A stretch of 64,000 nucleotides of DNA from Ktedonospora formicarum. Its GTDB lineage: Bacteria; Chloroflexota; Ktedonobacteria; Ktedonobacterales; Ktedonobacteraceae. This document shows positions 44,315 to 53,279 of this stretch, one piece after another. Position numbers and translations under genes: made by a program. Under the pieces are notes generated by a model that was not told the origin of the DNA, ran no database searches, and saw only the letters and a list, made by a program, of their open reading frames with translations. The DNA is taken from NCBI RefSeq assembly GCF_016587355.1, contig NZ_BNJF01000002.1, forward strand, positions 62,001-126,000, written 5' to 3'. Position 1 is the stretch's first letter. Each line of letters opens with the position of its first letter.

Positions 44315-44743
44315 ATGGAAGCAACACAAACCGTAGAACAGGTAGCTCTACGCAAGCTCTGGTGGGTTGGACCGCTCACCATCGTTGTCACCGCCATTGC
44401 CAATCTTATCATACGCGCCATTGGCGTCTCGCTCCTGGGCGTGCCTGAGTCTTTTCAGTTCTTGCAGGCTCCTTCTATCATCGGTAGCACTATCGTCTTC
44501 TTATTGGTAGCTTTGCTCGCCTTTATCCTGGTTGGGCGCATCGCGCGACGCCCGATCCGCGTCTACCGCATCCTGGCAATTGTCGTGCTATGTCTCTCAT
44601 TGCTCAGTCCCGTCATGGCCCTGACAGGGCAGATTCCCGCCCCAGGCATGAACTTGTCGATTTTCTGGACCATGATCCTGATGCATATCGTCTCCGCCAT
44701 TATCGTTATTACCATGTTCACAACTCTGACACGCAAGCGATAA
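44315..44743 (+). CDS. DUF6069-like four-helix membrane protein
   Basis: 142 residues, AGGAGA upstream. Four hydrophobic helices: VGPLTIVVTAIANLIIRAIG, IGSTIVFLLVALLAFILVG, ILAIVVLCLSLLSPVMALTG and WTMILMHIVSAIIVITMF. The family (DUF6069) is common next to transporters in Actinobacteria and Chloroflexi; function is unknown. Between the ATPase and permease genes, it may be an accessory subunit. Confidence 0.75.
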   Translation: MEATQTVEQVALRKLWWVGPLTIVVTAIANLIIRAIGVSLLGVPESFQFLQAPSIIGSTIVFLLVALLAFILVGRIARRPIRVYRILAIVVLCLSLLSPVMALTGQIPAPGMNLSIFWTMILMHIVSAIIVITMFTTLTRKR

Positions 44744-44798
44744 GCGCGCTTCGCAGTGAGCATGACACTTGCTATATCCCAGCGCCTACATATGGGGG

Positions 44799-44831
44799 CT
44801 CAAGCCTGTAGCGAGCTGCTACAGGCTTGAG
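44799..44831 (+). terminator. 14-bp hairpin plus TATGTAGG-family half site
   Basis: CTCAAGCCTGTAGC (44799-44812) and its complement (44818-44831), loop GAGCT. Preceded by GCGCCTACATATGG (44783-44796), the dispersed repeat core. It lies between the DUF6069 and permease genes, 32 bases before the permease start, so it may attenuate or process the mRNA. Confidence 0.65.
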
Positions 44832-44862
44832 TGAGACAGAAGAGTCTTTTTTGAGGAATTAT

Positions 44863-46128
44863 ATGAAAACACTCTGGTATATCACTAAGAAAGATCTGCT
44901 ACAAATAACGAGAGATAGGAACGGGCTGATATTCATGCTCATTGTGCCCCTGATCCTCATCTCGGTTGTGGGCTTTGCCTTCGGTAGCTTCTATGGCGAT
45001 GGAAGCAGCCAGATTCAGATCAAGGTCGCGCTCAACAATCAGGAGACGGCGCAAGACGCCTTCCTTGGCAAGTCCATCATCAACGCACTTAAAATCAATA
45101 CCAGCCAGCTAGTTATTAACGTCAACGAGTATGCTTCACCAGAGGAAGTGAAACAGCAGGTCTCAGCTTCGGACAACGCCGCTAATGTCGGGATTGTAAT
45201 TCCTACAGGGGCCAGTCAGACACTACTCAACAATCTACAACAGAGCGTCACACCAAAGAATCTGGTACAGATCTACACGTTACCCAACTCCAATGACCTG
45301 CGCGTCACGGTCGTCCAGAATATTGTCAATAGAGTCGTCCAGGCCCAACTGGTTGGGAGCGCCGGAGTTGGTCAGGTTCAGCAGGTCTGCCAGCAGTCAG
45401 GGAACCGCTGCGCGCCCAATACCATCGACCCAGCTGCAATTAGCGCAGCGGTCGCGAAGGCTGCAACCGAGTCAGATCAGGCCACGCAAACTCTAACCGC
45501 TGGCAAGATCATTACGGTCGGACCATTCGACCAGGCGCTTCCAGGATACGCTATCTTCTTCTCGCTCTTCGGCCTCAACGCCGTCGCCGCCACAATTCTG
45601 CAAGAGAAGGAGGATGGAACCTTCCGGCGCTTATTGATCGCACCGATCCAGAAATACGCGCTGTTAGGTGGCAAGATGCTCGCGCAATGGATTGTCACCA
45701 TGGCACAGCTCTCTATCATCTTTATTGTCGGCTACTTCATATTCAAGGTCCATATTAATGATTGGTTAGCGGTAAGTCTGCTCTTGATGAGCACCAGTTT
45801 TGCCGCGACAGGGCTGGGAATGCTGCTCGTCTCTGTGGTCAGGACGCGCGCCCAGATCAACCCGGTGGTCAGCCTGGTCGTACTCGTCACATCGGCTATC
45901 GGTGGCGCGTGGTGGCCCCTCTTCCTGGAGCCAACCTGGCTTCAGCAGCTAGCGAAGATCGGTATCACCGCCTGGGCTATGGAGGGACTCAACGGTTCAA
46001 TGATCCTCGGCAAGAGCTTTATGGAGGTCCTACCAGACATCCTGGGGCTACTGGTCTATGGCCTGATTTGTCTCGCGCTCTCCCTACGCCTCTTCAGCTT
46101 CCAGCAGAAGACCGCCGTAGTGAAGTAA
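44863..46128 (+). CDS. ABC-2-type exporter permease
   Basis: 421 residues from ATG 44863 (GAGGA 6 bases upstream; a TTG start at 44827 lies inside the hairpin). Structure: N-terminal helix GLIFMLIVPLILISVVGFAFG, a large extracellular domain (~residues 45-215), then five helices from PGYAIFFSLFGLNAVAATILQEKEDGTFRRLLIAPI to the C-terminus (ABC2_membrane_3/YhgE-like). EKEDGTFRRLL is the coupling-helix motif that contacts the ATPase. Partner of the ATPase at 43447. Confidence 0.92.
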   Translation: MKTLWYITKKDLLQITRDRNGLIFMLIVPLILISVVGFAFGSFYGDGSSQIQIKVALNNQETAQDAFLGKSIINALKINTSQLVINVNEYASPEEVKQQVSASDNAANVGIVIPTGASQTLLNNLQQSVTPKNLVQIYTLPNSNDLRVTVVQNIVNRVVQAQLVGSAGVGQVQQVCQQSGNRCAPNTIDPAAISAAVAKAATESDQATQTLTAGKIITVGPFDQALPGYAIFFSLFGLNAVAATILQEKEDGTFRRLLIAPIQKYALLGGKMLAQWIVTMAQLSIIFIVGYFIFKVHINDWLAVSLLLMSTSFAATGLGMLLVSVVRTRAQINPVVSLVVLVTSAIGGAWWPLFLEPTWLQQLAKIGITAWAMEGLNGSMILGKSFMEVLPDILGLLVYGLICLALSLRLFSFQQKTAVVK

Positions 46129-46148
46129 CCGCACCTGTACTACACATT

Positions 46149-46182
46149 ACTCCCCGCGTCACTCTTTCGCGACGCGGGGAGT
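46149..46182 (+). terminator. Terminator after the ABC-2 permease gene
   Basis: ACTCCCCGCGTC (46149-46160) pairs with GACGCGGGGAGT (46171-46182), 10-base loop. It separates the exporter genes from the response-regulator gene, which starts 170 bases further on. Another TATGTAGG-family hairpin lies at 46266-46295. Confidence 0.65.
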
Positions 46183-46265
46183 GAGCAAACCACAATCGTT
46201 GACAGGCTGAGCGCTGTACAGTCATAATGAATGCAATAACACAGCGCCCTTCAATTATTGCCATA

Positions 46266-46295
46266 TATGTAGGCGCAACGTTTTAGCCTGCGCTT
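46266..46295 (+). repeat. TATGTAGG intergenic hairpin, copy near 46.3 kb
   Basis: TATGTAGGCGCA then GCCTGCGCT; stem 46271-46277 with 46289-46295 including one G-U pair. It is 56 bases before the response-regulator start. Confidence 0.6.
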
Positions 46296-46351
46296 GTCAT
46301 CCATAACACAGCGCCTGCACCGGGCCTCTAGCTTGAGGAGAAGAAGTATCC

Positions 46352-47014
46352 ATGACCGACACCATTCGTATCCTGCTCTGTGAAGACCAGACCCTTATGC
46401 GCCAGGGGCTACGCACCATCCTGGAACTTGAGCAGGGTTTACAGGTCGTAGGTGAGGCCGCCGATGGAGAAGAGGCGGTCAGCCAGTACAATACACTCCG
46501 CGATCAGGGCCTGGGTCCCGATATCGTGCTCATGGATGTTCAAATGCCACGTATGAGCGGAGTGCAGGCCACTGCCGTCCTCACAACCAGCGACGCGGGC
46601 GCGCGGGTGATCATTCTCACGACCTTTGATTATGAAGATTATGTCTATGACGCCATCAAAGCTGGCGCGATGGGTTATCTCCTCAAAGACGTACCCGCCG
46701 ATGAACTGGTCGCGACCATTCGCCAGGTGTATGCTGGCGAAGCCTCCATCCAACCCAAGATCGCCAATAAACTACTGATGGATTTTGGGCGCAAGGGTCG
46801 AGCTTCTAACACCAAGCAGCAAGAAGAGCTAAGTCCACGGGAAATAGAGATCCTCAAGCTACTGGCGGAAGGTGCCAGCAATCGCAGGATCGCCGAGAAG
46901 CTCGTCCTGGCTGAGGGGACCGTCAAAAATCATGTCTCGAATATCTTGAGCAAACTACACACTGAGAATCGCACCCAGGCTGTTTATCTGGCACGACAGC
47001 GAAAATTACTCTAG
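46352..47014 (+). CDS. NarL/LuxR-family response regulator
   Basis: 220 residues. Receiver domain with E11-D12, phospho-site D62 in DIVLMDVQMP, T in ILTTFD, K in YLLKDVP. LuxR helix-turn-helix at LSPREIEILKLLAEGASNRRIAEKLV ... GTVKNHVSNILSKL. About 60% similar by eye to the regulator at 4749. The kinase gene starts 15 bases after the stop, so the two are co-transcribed. Next to the ABC-2 exporter it probably controls that operon. Confidence 0.92.
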   Translation: MTDTIRILLCEDQTLMRQGLRTILELEQGLQVVGEAADGEEAVSQYNTLRDQGLGPDIVLMDVQMPRMSGVQATAVLTTSDAGARVIILTTFDYEDYVYDAIKAGAMGYLLKDVPADELVATIRQVYAGEASIQPKIANKLLMDFGRKGRASNTKQQEELSPREIEILKLLAEGASNRRIAEKLVLAEGTVKNHVSNILSKLHTENRTQAVYLARQRKLL

Positions 47015-47029
47015 TGGAGGAGGCAAATT

Positions 47030-48352
47030 ATGTCAGCGCATTTCGATGTAGAGAAAGATAATGCACGCTTCTTTCGCTTCTCCAGACGTATCATTACGCT
47101 GTTCACGATCTTGATCACTCTCTATCTTGTTGTCATAACCACGGCCTTTCTGTCGAGCAACCAGGAATATATGCACAACTGGCGTGGTTTCGCCATTATC
47201 ACGCTTTCAGCTCTAGCATTCCTGATCTATGCTGCCCAGTTCCGCATGAGCATCAAATTTAACTGGCCGCCACCCTTTCCCTACTCTGTAACCCTCTGGG
47301 TTAGCATGTATCTCGTCGTGACTCTTCTGGCGCTCATCAATCCCTTCTTTGCTTGGGATTTATATGTGCTCTTTGCTCTGGGATTTGGTTTATTTGAAGG
47401 GGCTTATCTCTGGCTTGCCGTGAGTATCATGGGCCTCACACTCTTCGCCTTTCAGGGCATTCTCGTATGGCCGCTCAATAGCGACGCGCTTGTGAGCATC
47501 GCGGGTCAGGCGCTATCACTCCTCAGTATAACCGGCTTTAACTCACTCTTTCAGCATTTAATCAGGGAGCGCTTTGAGCGCAATAGCCTCTTCCAACAAC
47601 TTACCCAGGCGAACGGCGAGCTAGAGGAAGCGCATCGCCAGCTCGGGCAATCGGTTGTTCAGGAGCAGGAACTTGCGATCTTGCGAGAACGTACCCGGCT
47701 GGCACGCGAGATGCATGATACCATCGGGCACGCTCTGGTGCTGATCTCCGTCAAGCTGGAAGCCGCTCAGCGACTCCGCGAGCGTGATCCCGAACGCTGC
47801 GACCGCGAAATGGAATCTACCAAGCAGATCGCGCGCGAGACTATGACGGCCTTGCGTTCCTCTATCGCCAACCTACGCACACCGACGTTAGAGCATGAAC
47901 CAATCGATCAGGCGCTTTCTCGCGCGACCACGGAGCTAGCCCAGCGCACCAGTCTCCACGTCGAATATACCTTTGAGGACACTATTGATCGGCTCCCTGA
48001 AGCACTCGAAGAGACCATCTGGAAGGTAAGCCAGGAAGCTTTCACAAACATCGAAAAACATGCCCATGCCCAACAGGTGCATATGCGTATTAGCCAGCGG
48101 GGCCAGAAGTTAGTGCTACACATCAGCGACGATGGGATTGGTTTTCCTCCCGCATTGTGCCAGACGCAGCCAGATGGTCGCCTGACATATAGTAGCCCCA
48201 GGGGACACTATGGATTGCGAGGGATGCGGGAACGCATAGAAGCCATTGGCGGGCACCTCGCGCTCCATTCCGCTCAGGGAGAGGGCACAACCATTGAAGC
48301 CGAATTGCCACTTTCCTCCGATGTTTTGCTTGAAGGGCAAGGCGCTCGCTAA
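47030..48352 (+). CDS. Sensor histidine kinase, HisKA_3 type
   Basis: 440 residues; GGAGGAGG 6-7 bases before ATG. Six hydrophobic segments (residues ~21-165) then a coiled stretch and HisKA_3 box LAREMHDTIGHALVLISVKLEAA with H229. ATPase domain: KVSQEAFTNIEKHAHAQQV (N box), ISDDGIGFPP (G1), YGLRGMRERIEAIGG (G2). Cognate partner of the regulator just upstream. No large extracellular domain, so it may sense membrane stress or the exporter itself, as in Bce/Lia-type systems. Confidence 0.92.
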   Translation: MSAHFDVEKDNARFFRFSRRIITLFTILITLYLVVITTAFLSSNQEYMHNWRGFAIITLSALAFLIYAAQFRMSIKFNWPPPFPYSVTLWVSMYLVVTLLALINPFFAWDLYVLFALGFGLFEGAYLWLAVSIMGLTLFAFQGILVWPLNSDALVSIAGQALSLLSITGFNSLFQHLIRERFERNSLFQQLTQANGELEEAHRQLGQSVVQEQELAILRERTRLAREMHDTIGHALVLISVKLEAAQRLRERDPERCDREMESTKQIARETMTALRSSIANLRTPTLEHEPIDQALSRATTELAQRTSLHVEYTFEDTIDRLPEALEETIWKVSQEAFTNIEKHAHAQQVHMRISQRGQKLVLHISDDGIGFPPALCQTQPDGRLTYSSPRGHYGLRGMRERIEAIGGHLALHSAQGEGTTIEAELPLSSDVLLEGQGAR

Positions 48353-48384
48353 AGCTGAGTGCCTACATATGGGCGCGAGGGCGC

Positions 48385-49026
48385 TTAACGTTGGTTGAGT
48401 ACACTCTTCTGAGGTGGTCCGAAGACGGGGGCCAATCTTGAGGGATGGAGCTTTCCGCTCAGGCCAAAGAACTCGCAGAAGTTCATAATGAGGGGGCTCC
48501 ACTTCTCAGGATCAATATAATGCTTCTCTCCTGCCATCAATAAGCGTTCCTCAATATGGACGCGTGTCACAACCGCCTCAATCCCTGCTAGATGGCTATC
48601 CTCATCCCCCAGATGGCGTATGTTTTGAATGCGCGCTTCTAACTGGACCGGGCATTCTAGTGCGCGCGGAGCCCGGACTAAATCGGAGGGTACGGCTGTC
48701 AATCCCGCCGCGCCAAACTTGTCAGGCTCGTAGCGATAGCCTTGTGCCGCCTTGCGCTCAGGTACCGGATTCTTACCTGTCAAGAGAGCGAGCTTGTCCA
48801 CGGCCCCTACCAGATCCGCCGATGGTAGATTCAAAACACACTCCCGCTCACGCCTCAAATTCTCAACTGTCTTCGAGCGTGTACCCATCCCAAGCATGCA
48901 CACATCGTTTAGCCACCAGGCAGACGACATAGGAGCCAGGTTGGGCGAGCCATCTTCATTTATAGTGCTGATAAGTACAACTGGTGTTCCAAAGTAAAGA
49001 ATGTTCGGTTCAATTACTGTATGCAT
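48385..49026 (-). CDS. Flavin reductase-like FMN-binding protein
   Basis: 213 residues; GGGAG 8 bases before ATG 49026. Split beta-barrel flavin reductase family: PNILYFGTPVVLISTINEDGSPNLAPMSSAWWLNDVCMLGMG, SKTVENLRRERECVLNLPSADL and LECPVQLEARIQNI, all contacting FMN in homologues. No separate NAD(P)H domain, as usual. Its partner enzyme is not adjacent. Convergent with the histidine kinase gene; a TATGTAGG-family half site CCTACATATGGGCGC lies between them at 48364. Confidence 0.85.
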   Translation of the reverse strand: MHTVIEPNILYFGTPVVLISTINEDGSPNLAPMSSAWWLNDVCMLGMGTRSKTVENLRRERECVLNLPSADLVGAVDKLALLTGKNPVPERKAAQGYRYEPDKFGAAGLTAVPSDLVRAPRALECPVQLEARIQNIRHLGDEDSHLAGIEAVVTRVHIEERLLMAGEKHYIDPEKWSPLIMNFCEFFGLSGKLHPSRLAPVFGPPQKSVLNQR

Positions 49027-49234
49027 CGTTCGCGCTCCCTCATATTTGTATTGAGCACCAGTATAGATCAGATAAGGGTAGAAGTCTGGCGGGTTTCAGC
49101 CGTGAGCTTTGCCCGAGGCAACCAGAATGCTTGGACTATTTGTGGCTTGCAAATAGGCATGGGATCAGGTATCATCGGTCTTTAACTGACAACACCACAC
49201 ACGCAACGGCAAGCAGAGAGGAAAGAGAGACCGG

Positions 49235-50134
49235 ATGCCCACACGCGACAAACCCCTGCAAGGATTGCTCTTCGCGAATATCGCCGTACTCTTCTTTGGC
49301 ATGGCTGGGGTTCTGGGAAAGCTTAGCGAACTACCCGCCCCGCTTATAGTCTTTGGGCGGGCCTTTTTCGCCACATTGGTGCTGTTACTTACCTGCTGGC
49401 TATGGCGCGTCCCACTGCGTCCGCTTCGGACGCGCGACGGCTGGTTATTACTTGGGCAGGGAGCGCTCCTGGCGCTACACTGGGTGGCCTTTTTCCAGTC
49501 CATCAACGTCTCTAACGTCGCTATCGGCCTGCTCTCCTTCTCTAGCTTCCCCCTCTTCACCGCCGCACTCGAACCTCTGCTCCTGCGACGGCGTCCCAGC
49601 CATGTGCAGATTGTCGCCGCGCTCCTCATCCTGGTTGGCATTTACCTGCTTGTGCCATCTTTTACGCTGGAAAATAGCACAACACTGGGGGTTGCATGGG
49701 GGGTGCTTTCGGGCGCGACGTTCGCCCTACTCTCCGTCACGAATCTCTGGCTTGGGCGAACTTACCCCAGCCAGATGATTAGCCTTTATCAAAACGGAAT
49801 CGCCGCGCTTGTCCTTACTCCCACTCTCTTTCTAAACAACACAAGCGCCCTCTGGACGCCTCGCGGACTCGTCATCCTGCTCCTCATTGGTATGATCTGC
49901 ACCGCTCTCGCACACACCCTTTTTATTACCAGCATGCGGACGATTACCGCGCAGACTGCGAGCCTGTTAGCTAGCCTCGAACCTGTGTGGGGAATCGTCT
50001 TCGGGCTGCTCCTGCTCCATGATATTCCCACACCCCTCACATTGCTCGGTGGTGCCATCATTCTTGCCGCGACCATCCTGCCTGGAATAATAGCGCTTGG
50101 CAAGGGTACCCAAACCACCTCTTCCATCCCGTGA
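49235..50134 (+). CDS. EamA/DMT-family permease
   Basis: 299 residues with ten hydrophobic helices arranged as two EamA repeats (first GLLFANIAVLFFGMAGVLGKLSELPAPLIVFGRAFFATLVLLL; second WGVLSGATFALLSVTNLWLGRTY). The second repeat ends TASLLASLEPVWGIVFGLLLLHDIPTPLTLLGGAIILAATI, a strong DMT signature. It exports metabolites such as amino acids or drugs in relatives. Ribosome site GAGGAAAGAG upstream. Confidence 0.9.
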   Translation: MPTRDKPLQGLLFANIAVLFFGMAGVLGKLSELPAPLIVFGRAFFATLVLLLTCWLWRVPLRPLRTRDGWLLLGQGALLALHWVAFFQSINVSNVAIGLLSFSSFPLFTAALEPLLLRRRPSHVQIVAALLILVGIYLLVPSFTLENSTTLGVAWGVLSGATFALLSVTNLWLGRTYPSQMISLYQNGIAALVLTPTLFLNNTSALWTPRGLVILLLIGMICTALAHTLFITSMRTITAQTASLLASLEPVWGIVFGLLLLHDIPTPLTLLGGAIILAATILPGIIALGKGTQTTSSIP

Positions 50135-50252
50135 TTTGCAGTCCAGGCTAGATTTGTCTCATCCTCAATCTGTTGTGATTTGCAAGGAGTGTAGAGTAAA
50201 AAGAGAAAGCTCGCGAGTAGGTTGACAGGATTAGGGGCTGCGAGAGGTATCT

Positions 50253-51416
50253 ATGCTATACCACAAAAAAGAAAGCCAGTACCTTTGCCGCCATGACGCA
50301 CACACATACACTTCCCCCTGGTGGCAACAGCATTACCTGGGCTATATAGTTGGACTATTTCTTGTTTTATTAAGCACGATCTTCAACCTCATTGTCAGGA
50401 CCCCGCACTTTATGTGGACGCCATTTTGCTTTGTCACAGTCGTTGCTGGATTTATCTGGGGAGTTGGTCCTGCATTATTTACCGTGGCTTTAGGCTTCTT
50501 TGCCTTCAATATCTTCGTCGTTCCTCAATACGATTTACTAACCTCGCCTCTTTGGAATGATTTCAAATACCTCGCCCCTTTCGTCATCGCGCAATTCGCG
50601 ATTGCGCTGCTCGCGGCTCAACATCATGTGCAATACAGACGCGCCCTCGCCGCCGAACATAAGATGCACACCTACGCGCGAGACCTCGAAGTAGCAAATC
50701 AACAATTGGAGCGAGCCAGCCATCTTAAGGACCAGTTTCTCATACGGGCCGCGCACGAACTAAGGACCCCACTCACAACGATCCTTGGGGAGGCGCAACT
50801 TGCTCTGCGCCGGTTACAGAAAGATACATCTGTGCTGGATATGCTTGTCTGGAAGCGACATTTTGAAAAGATTCGCGCGCGAGCCGAGACATTGCATACA
50901 TTAGTAGAGGACTTGATCAATCTGAGTGGTTTAAGTTCAGAAGACATGCCATTAAGAATGAATTCATGCGATGTTAGCTCTATCTGCCAGGAAGCCATAG
51001 AGGAGCAAGGGACCTTCACAGGGCGAACATTGATATGGAAAGGTCCGCCCGCTCCTCTCATACTACAAGCCGATGCCGAAAGACTCTATCAGGTTGTTAC
51101 TAATCTGATAAAGAATGCCATTCAGTATTCGCCCAGGCACAGCGTGATTCACGTCACCTTAAACACGGAGGCGTCCTCAATGCTCCTCCAAGTTCACAAC
51201 GCAGGTCCCGCACTTCCTCGGGAGCAACAGGACCTTTTCTTTGAACCATTTTATCGCGCCCCCTCCGCTGAAGCCATGAACAGAGAAGGATGGGGACTTG
51301 GCCTCACCATCTGCAAAGAAATTGTTGTGCGACATCAAGGACATATCTGGATCACTTCCTCGGAGGATCATGGAGTGACCTGTTCGGTAAGCATTCCTTT
51401 CAAGAAGGAAGAATAG
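50253..51416 (+). CDS. Sensor histidine kinase with DUF4118 membrane domain
   Basis: 387 residues; GAGAGG 5-6 bases before ATG. A KdpD-like DUF4118 module of three or four helices (residues ~28-124, GYIVGLFLVLLSTIFNLIV to ALLAAQHH) is followed by a coiled linker and HisKA box LIRAAHELRTPLTTILGE with H168. The HATPase domain has NLIKNAIQYSP (N box), VHNAGPALP (G1, with NAG in place of DNG), GWGLGLTICKEIV (G2). No response regulator adjacent, so an orphan kinase. The altered G1 box is a mild oddity. Confidence 0.9.
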   Translation: MLYHKKESQYLCRHDAHTYTSPWWQQHYLGYIVGLFLVLLSTIFNLIVRTPHFMWTPFCFVTVVAGFIWGVGPALFTVALGFFAFNIFVVPQYDLLTSPLWNDFKYLAPFVIAQFAIALLAAQHHVQYRRALAAEHKMHTYARDLEVANQQLERASHLKDQFLIRAAHELRTPLTTILGEAQLALRRLQKDTSVLDMLVWKRHFEKIRARAETLHTLVEDLINLSGLSSEDMPLRMNSCDVSSICQEAIEEQGTFTGRTLIWKGPPAPLILQADAERLYQVVTNLIKNAIQYSPRHSVIHVTLNTEASSMLLQVHNAGPALPREQQDLFFEPFYRAPSAEAMNREGWGLGLTICKEIVVRHQGHIWITSSEDHGVTCSVSIPFKKEE

Positions 51417-51480
51417 ATATTTCATCCACACGCTAGCACTGTCAACGATCAAAGGCTCTGAGCTTCTTTATATTTAGGCA

Positions 51481-51556
51481 TTGAGCTTTCGCTAATGGCG
51501 TACCCCACGGATATGTAAGCATTCAGCGTTAGGGTATGGCATTGGCGAAAGCTCAA
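51481..51556. terminator. Large imperfect hairpin between convergent genes
   Basis: Arms 51481-51505 and 51532-51556 are complementary at 22 of 25 positions, ends TTGAGCTTTCGC and GCGAAAGCTCAA. The loop holds ATATGTAAGC, a relative of the TATGTAGG repeat. Serves the histidine kinase and the metallo-hydrolase gene. Confidence 0.65.
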
Positions 51557-51572
51557 GCATGCTTGATTCTAC

Positions 51573-52301
51573 CTAAGAAGGCAGTCGGGCGACGAATTGA
51601 TCAAATTGCTCCATATCAGTAAGCACTGGCCCATGCCCGAAACAGACAAGCGTTGGACGGAGTTGCGCAAGCTTACGAATAGAGCGCCAGTTCTCTTCAG
51701 GGTCCAGCGTAAAGACGACCGGCGGTTCATACAGGCCAGTTTTGCCCGTAATAGGATGATTATTACGCAAGATATCTCCTACAATCGCCACCCGATCAGA
51801 CTCACGAAAGTACATCACATGACCCGGAGTATGTCCGGGAGTATGGATAACTCGAAATCCAGCAATCTCGTCCCCATCGCGCAGGCTCCGTTGAACAGGA
51901 TAAGCAGGGCCCGCAAACCCCAACTCCATCAATTTTATGGCGGCAGTCCTGGGAACCATAGGGGCTTGCCCTTCCATACTCGCGATATCCCCTTCGGGGC
52001 AGGCAAGTGGGATGCCTCTGGTAGTACAAATTCGCTTGACCGCTCCCTGGTGATCGGGGTGGCAATGGGTCAGTGCCACCTGAGAGAGAGGGATGTTAGC
52101 CAGGCGCTTGAGCAATGTGGATGCATCCCAGCGCGAAGCCGCATCTATGAGCACATCTTCGATCAAATAGACATTGAAGAGATTGTCTGGAAAGCGGTTA
52201 CTCAACTGCCAGACATGATGAGCGATCATCTTCATATGTAACCGTTGATCTGGATCAACGGCGGGAGGTTTCTGATGGGATGCAAGGTTAGATAAAGTCA
52301 T
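51573..52301 (-). CDS. Metallo-beta-lactamase-fold hydrolase
   Basis: 242 residues. MBL fold with LTHCHPDHQGA (HxHxDH zinc motif), FRVIHTPGHTPGHVMYF (next metal His), IVGDILRNNHP (bridging Asp) and CFGHGPVL (final His). This set is complete for a two-metal hydrolase of the glyoxalase II/lactonase type. The start may be later, as AAGGAG is 13 bases upstream of 52301; internal ATGs at codons 23 and 25 are possible. Adjacent, co-directional TetR gene with 17 bases between suggests one operon under TetR control. Confidence 0.87.
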   Translation of the reverse strand: MTLSNLASHQKPPAVDPDQRLHMKMIAHHVWQLSNRFPDNLFNVYLIEDVLIDAASRWDASTLLKRLANIPLSQVALTHCHPDHQGAVKRICTTRGIPLACPEGDIASMEGQAPMVPRTAAIKLMELGFAGPAYPVQRSLRDGDEIAGFRVIHTPGHTPGHVMYFRESDRVAIVGDILRNNHPITGKTGLYEPPVVFTLDPEENWRSIRKLAQLRPTLVCFGHGPVLTDMEQFDQFVARLPS

Positions 52302-52318
52302 AGGATTGCGCTATCTCC

Positions 52319-52879
52319 TTAGAAAAGATGCCGAAGCTCTTCCACAACCTGCTCTAAAGGTTGTGTGCTGCGCTCGGCTTGACAGAGTAAAAGCGCCCCC
52401 TCTATTACCGAGAGCGCGAAGAGTGCTTTAGCAGGAGCCCTTGCAGGCTCACAACCAGAGGCGATCAGCAAGCGTTCGAGGCGTGCCAGCCAGGAGCGGT
52501 AACTAGCGCGCGAGGCATGCTGTACAGGATCGCTGGTAGCCGCCATCTCTAAGGTGACAGTTGCCAGCGGACACCCCTTTTGAAACTGGGAAGCATGAAG
52601 GCGCTCACGAAAAAAAGTGGTGAGCAAGGAGAGCGCCATGTTCACATCCGTGGCTTCTCCAATGATAGCATCGAGTTCGTGAGTAAAGGCCTGCCCGGCG
52701 CTTGAAATCGCTTCTGCGGCCAGTTCTTCTTTCCCTCCTGGAAAGTGATGGTAGAGCGAGCCTTTAGGCGCGGCGCTTTGCTGGAGAATTTGATTTAGGC
52801 CTGTCGCATGATAGCCCTGAGCCTCCATCAATTCAACTGTGGTCGCGATGATACGAGCACGTGTTCCTTCTGTCTCCAT
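52319..52879 (-). CDS. TetR-family repressor (YxaF/LmrA-like)
   Basis: 186 residues from ATG 52879 (AGGAGG 5-6 bases upstream). Helix-turn-helix TRARIIATTVELMEAQGYHATGLNQILQQSAAPKGSLYHHFPGGKEELA. The GSLYHHFPGGKEEL form and C-terminal FQKGCPLATVTLEMAA match the YxaF/LmrA group. Two copies of an 18-bp operator lie upstream at 52890-52938, so it most likely represses itself and the hydrolase. Ligand unknown. Confidence 0.9.
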   Translation of the reverse strand: METEGTRARIIATTVELMEAQGYHATGLNQILQQSAAPKGSLYHHFPGGKEELAAEAISSAGQAFTHELDAIIGEATDVNMALSLLTTFFRERLHASQFQKGCPLATVTLEMAATSDPVQHASRASYRSWLARLERLLIASGCEPARAPAKALFALSVIEGALLLCQAERSTQPLEQVVEELRHLF

Positions 52880-52889
52880 AGTATCCTCC

Positions 52890-52938
52890 TGTACCGACTG
52901 GTCTAGCAATTATTTATAATTGTACCGACTGGTCTAGC
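52890..52938 (-). promoter_or_regulatory. Two TetR operator copies
   Basis: TGTACCGACTGGTCTAGC occurs at 52890-52907 and 52921-52938, 31 bases apart (about three helical turns). The reverse strand TAGACCAGTCGGTAC resembles the boxes described for Bacillus LmrA/YxaF (TAGACCAGTC). The first copy overlaps the ribosome-site region of the TetR gene. Confidence 0.75.
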
Positions 52939-53127
52939 GAAAGTCAAGGCCCATATAGCCTAACGAGCAAACTAAAATACACGGGTGAAGCTTCTTCTTT
53001 CATAAAGAAGAAGTCAGTAGAGGCTATGCTGGGAAACCGTACAACGACAGCGACGCAATCCCGACCAACAACGATGGGTGAGCGGATGCCCTGGCTTTAA
53101 GAGGAGTGGTAGAGCCAGCCCTTATAA

Positions 53128-53217
53128 CATCCGTTATATCAGCAACAAGAATGTAAGGTCAGTGGTCTTGAAAGGGGGCCAGGACTTGAGGATTTGGATG
53201 AACACTCCTTCTAATGG
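53128..53217. repeat. Imperfect direct repeat, left copy
   Basis: CAGCAACAAGA ... GGTCTTGAAAG ... GACTTGAGGATTTGGATGAACACTCC ends at 53217. A diverged copy is at 53881-53957. Both end in a CTAA(G)TGG-like motif, which suggests ends of one element. Confidence 0.4.
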
Positions 53218-53254
53218 TAAAAACGGGCGGACCCGGGAGATCCCCGGGTCCGCC
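53218..53254 (-). terminator. Strong intrinsic terminator of the small 53.3-kb gene
   Basis: GGCGGACCCGGG (53226-53237) and CCCGGGTCCGCC (53243-53254) with a 5-base loop; the minus strand then reads CGTTTTTACC. A textbook terminator 26 bases past the small gene. Confidence 0.85.
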
Positions 53255-53279
53255 GTCTGGTGATGCGATGGGGATGTCT

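Noticed and set aside
44827..44862. Upstream TTG start for the ABC-2 permease
   Set aside because: The TTG is in the hairpin arm and has no ribosome site; ATG 44863 has GAGGA at good distance.
53078..53263. 61-codon + strand frame before the small 53.3-kb gene
   Set aside because: It overlaps the terminator of the minus-strand gene and the direct repeat and has no ribosome site.
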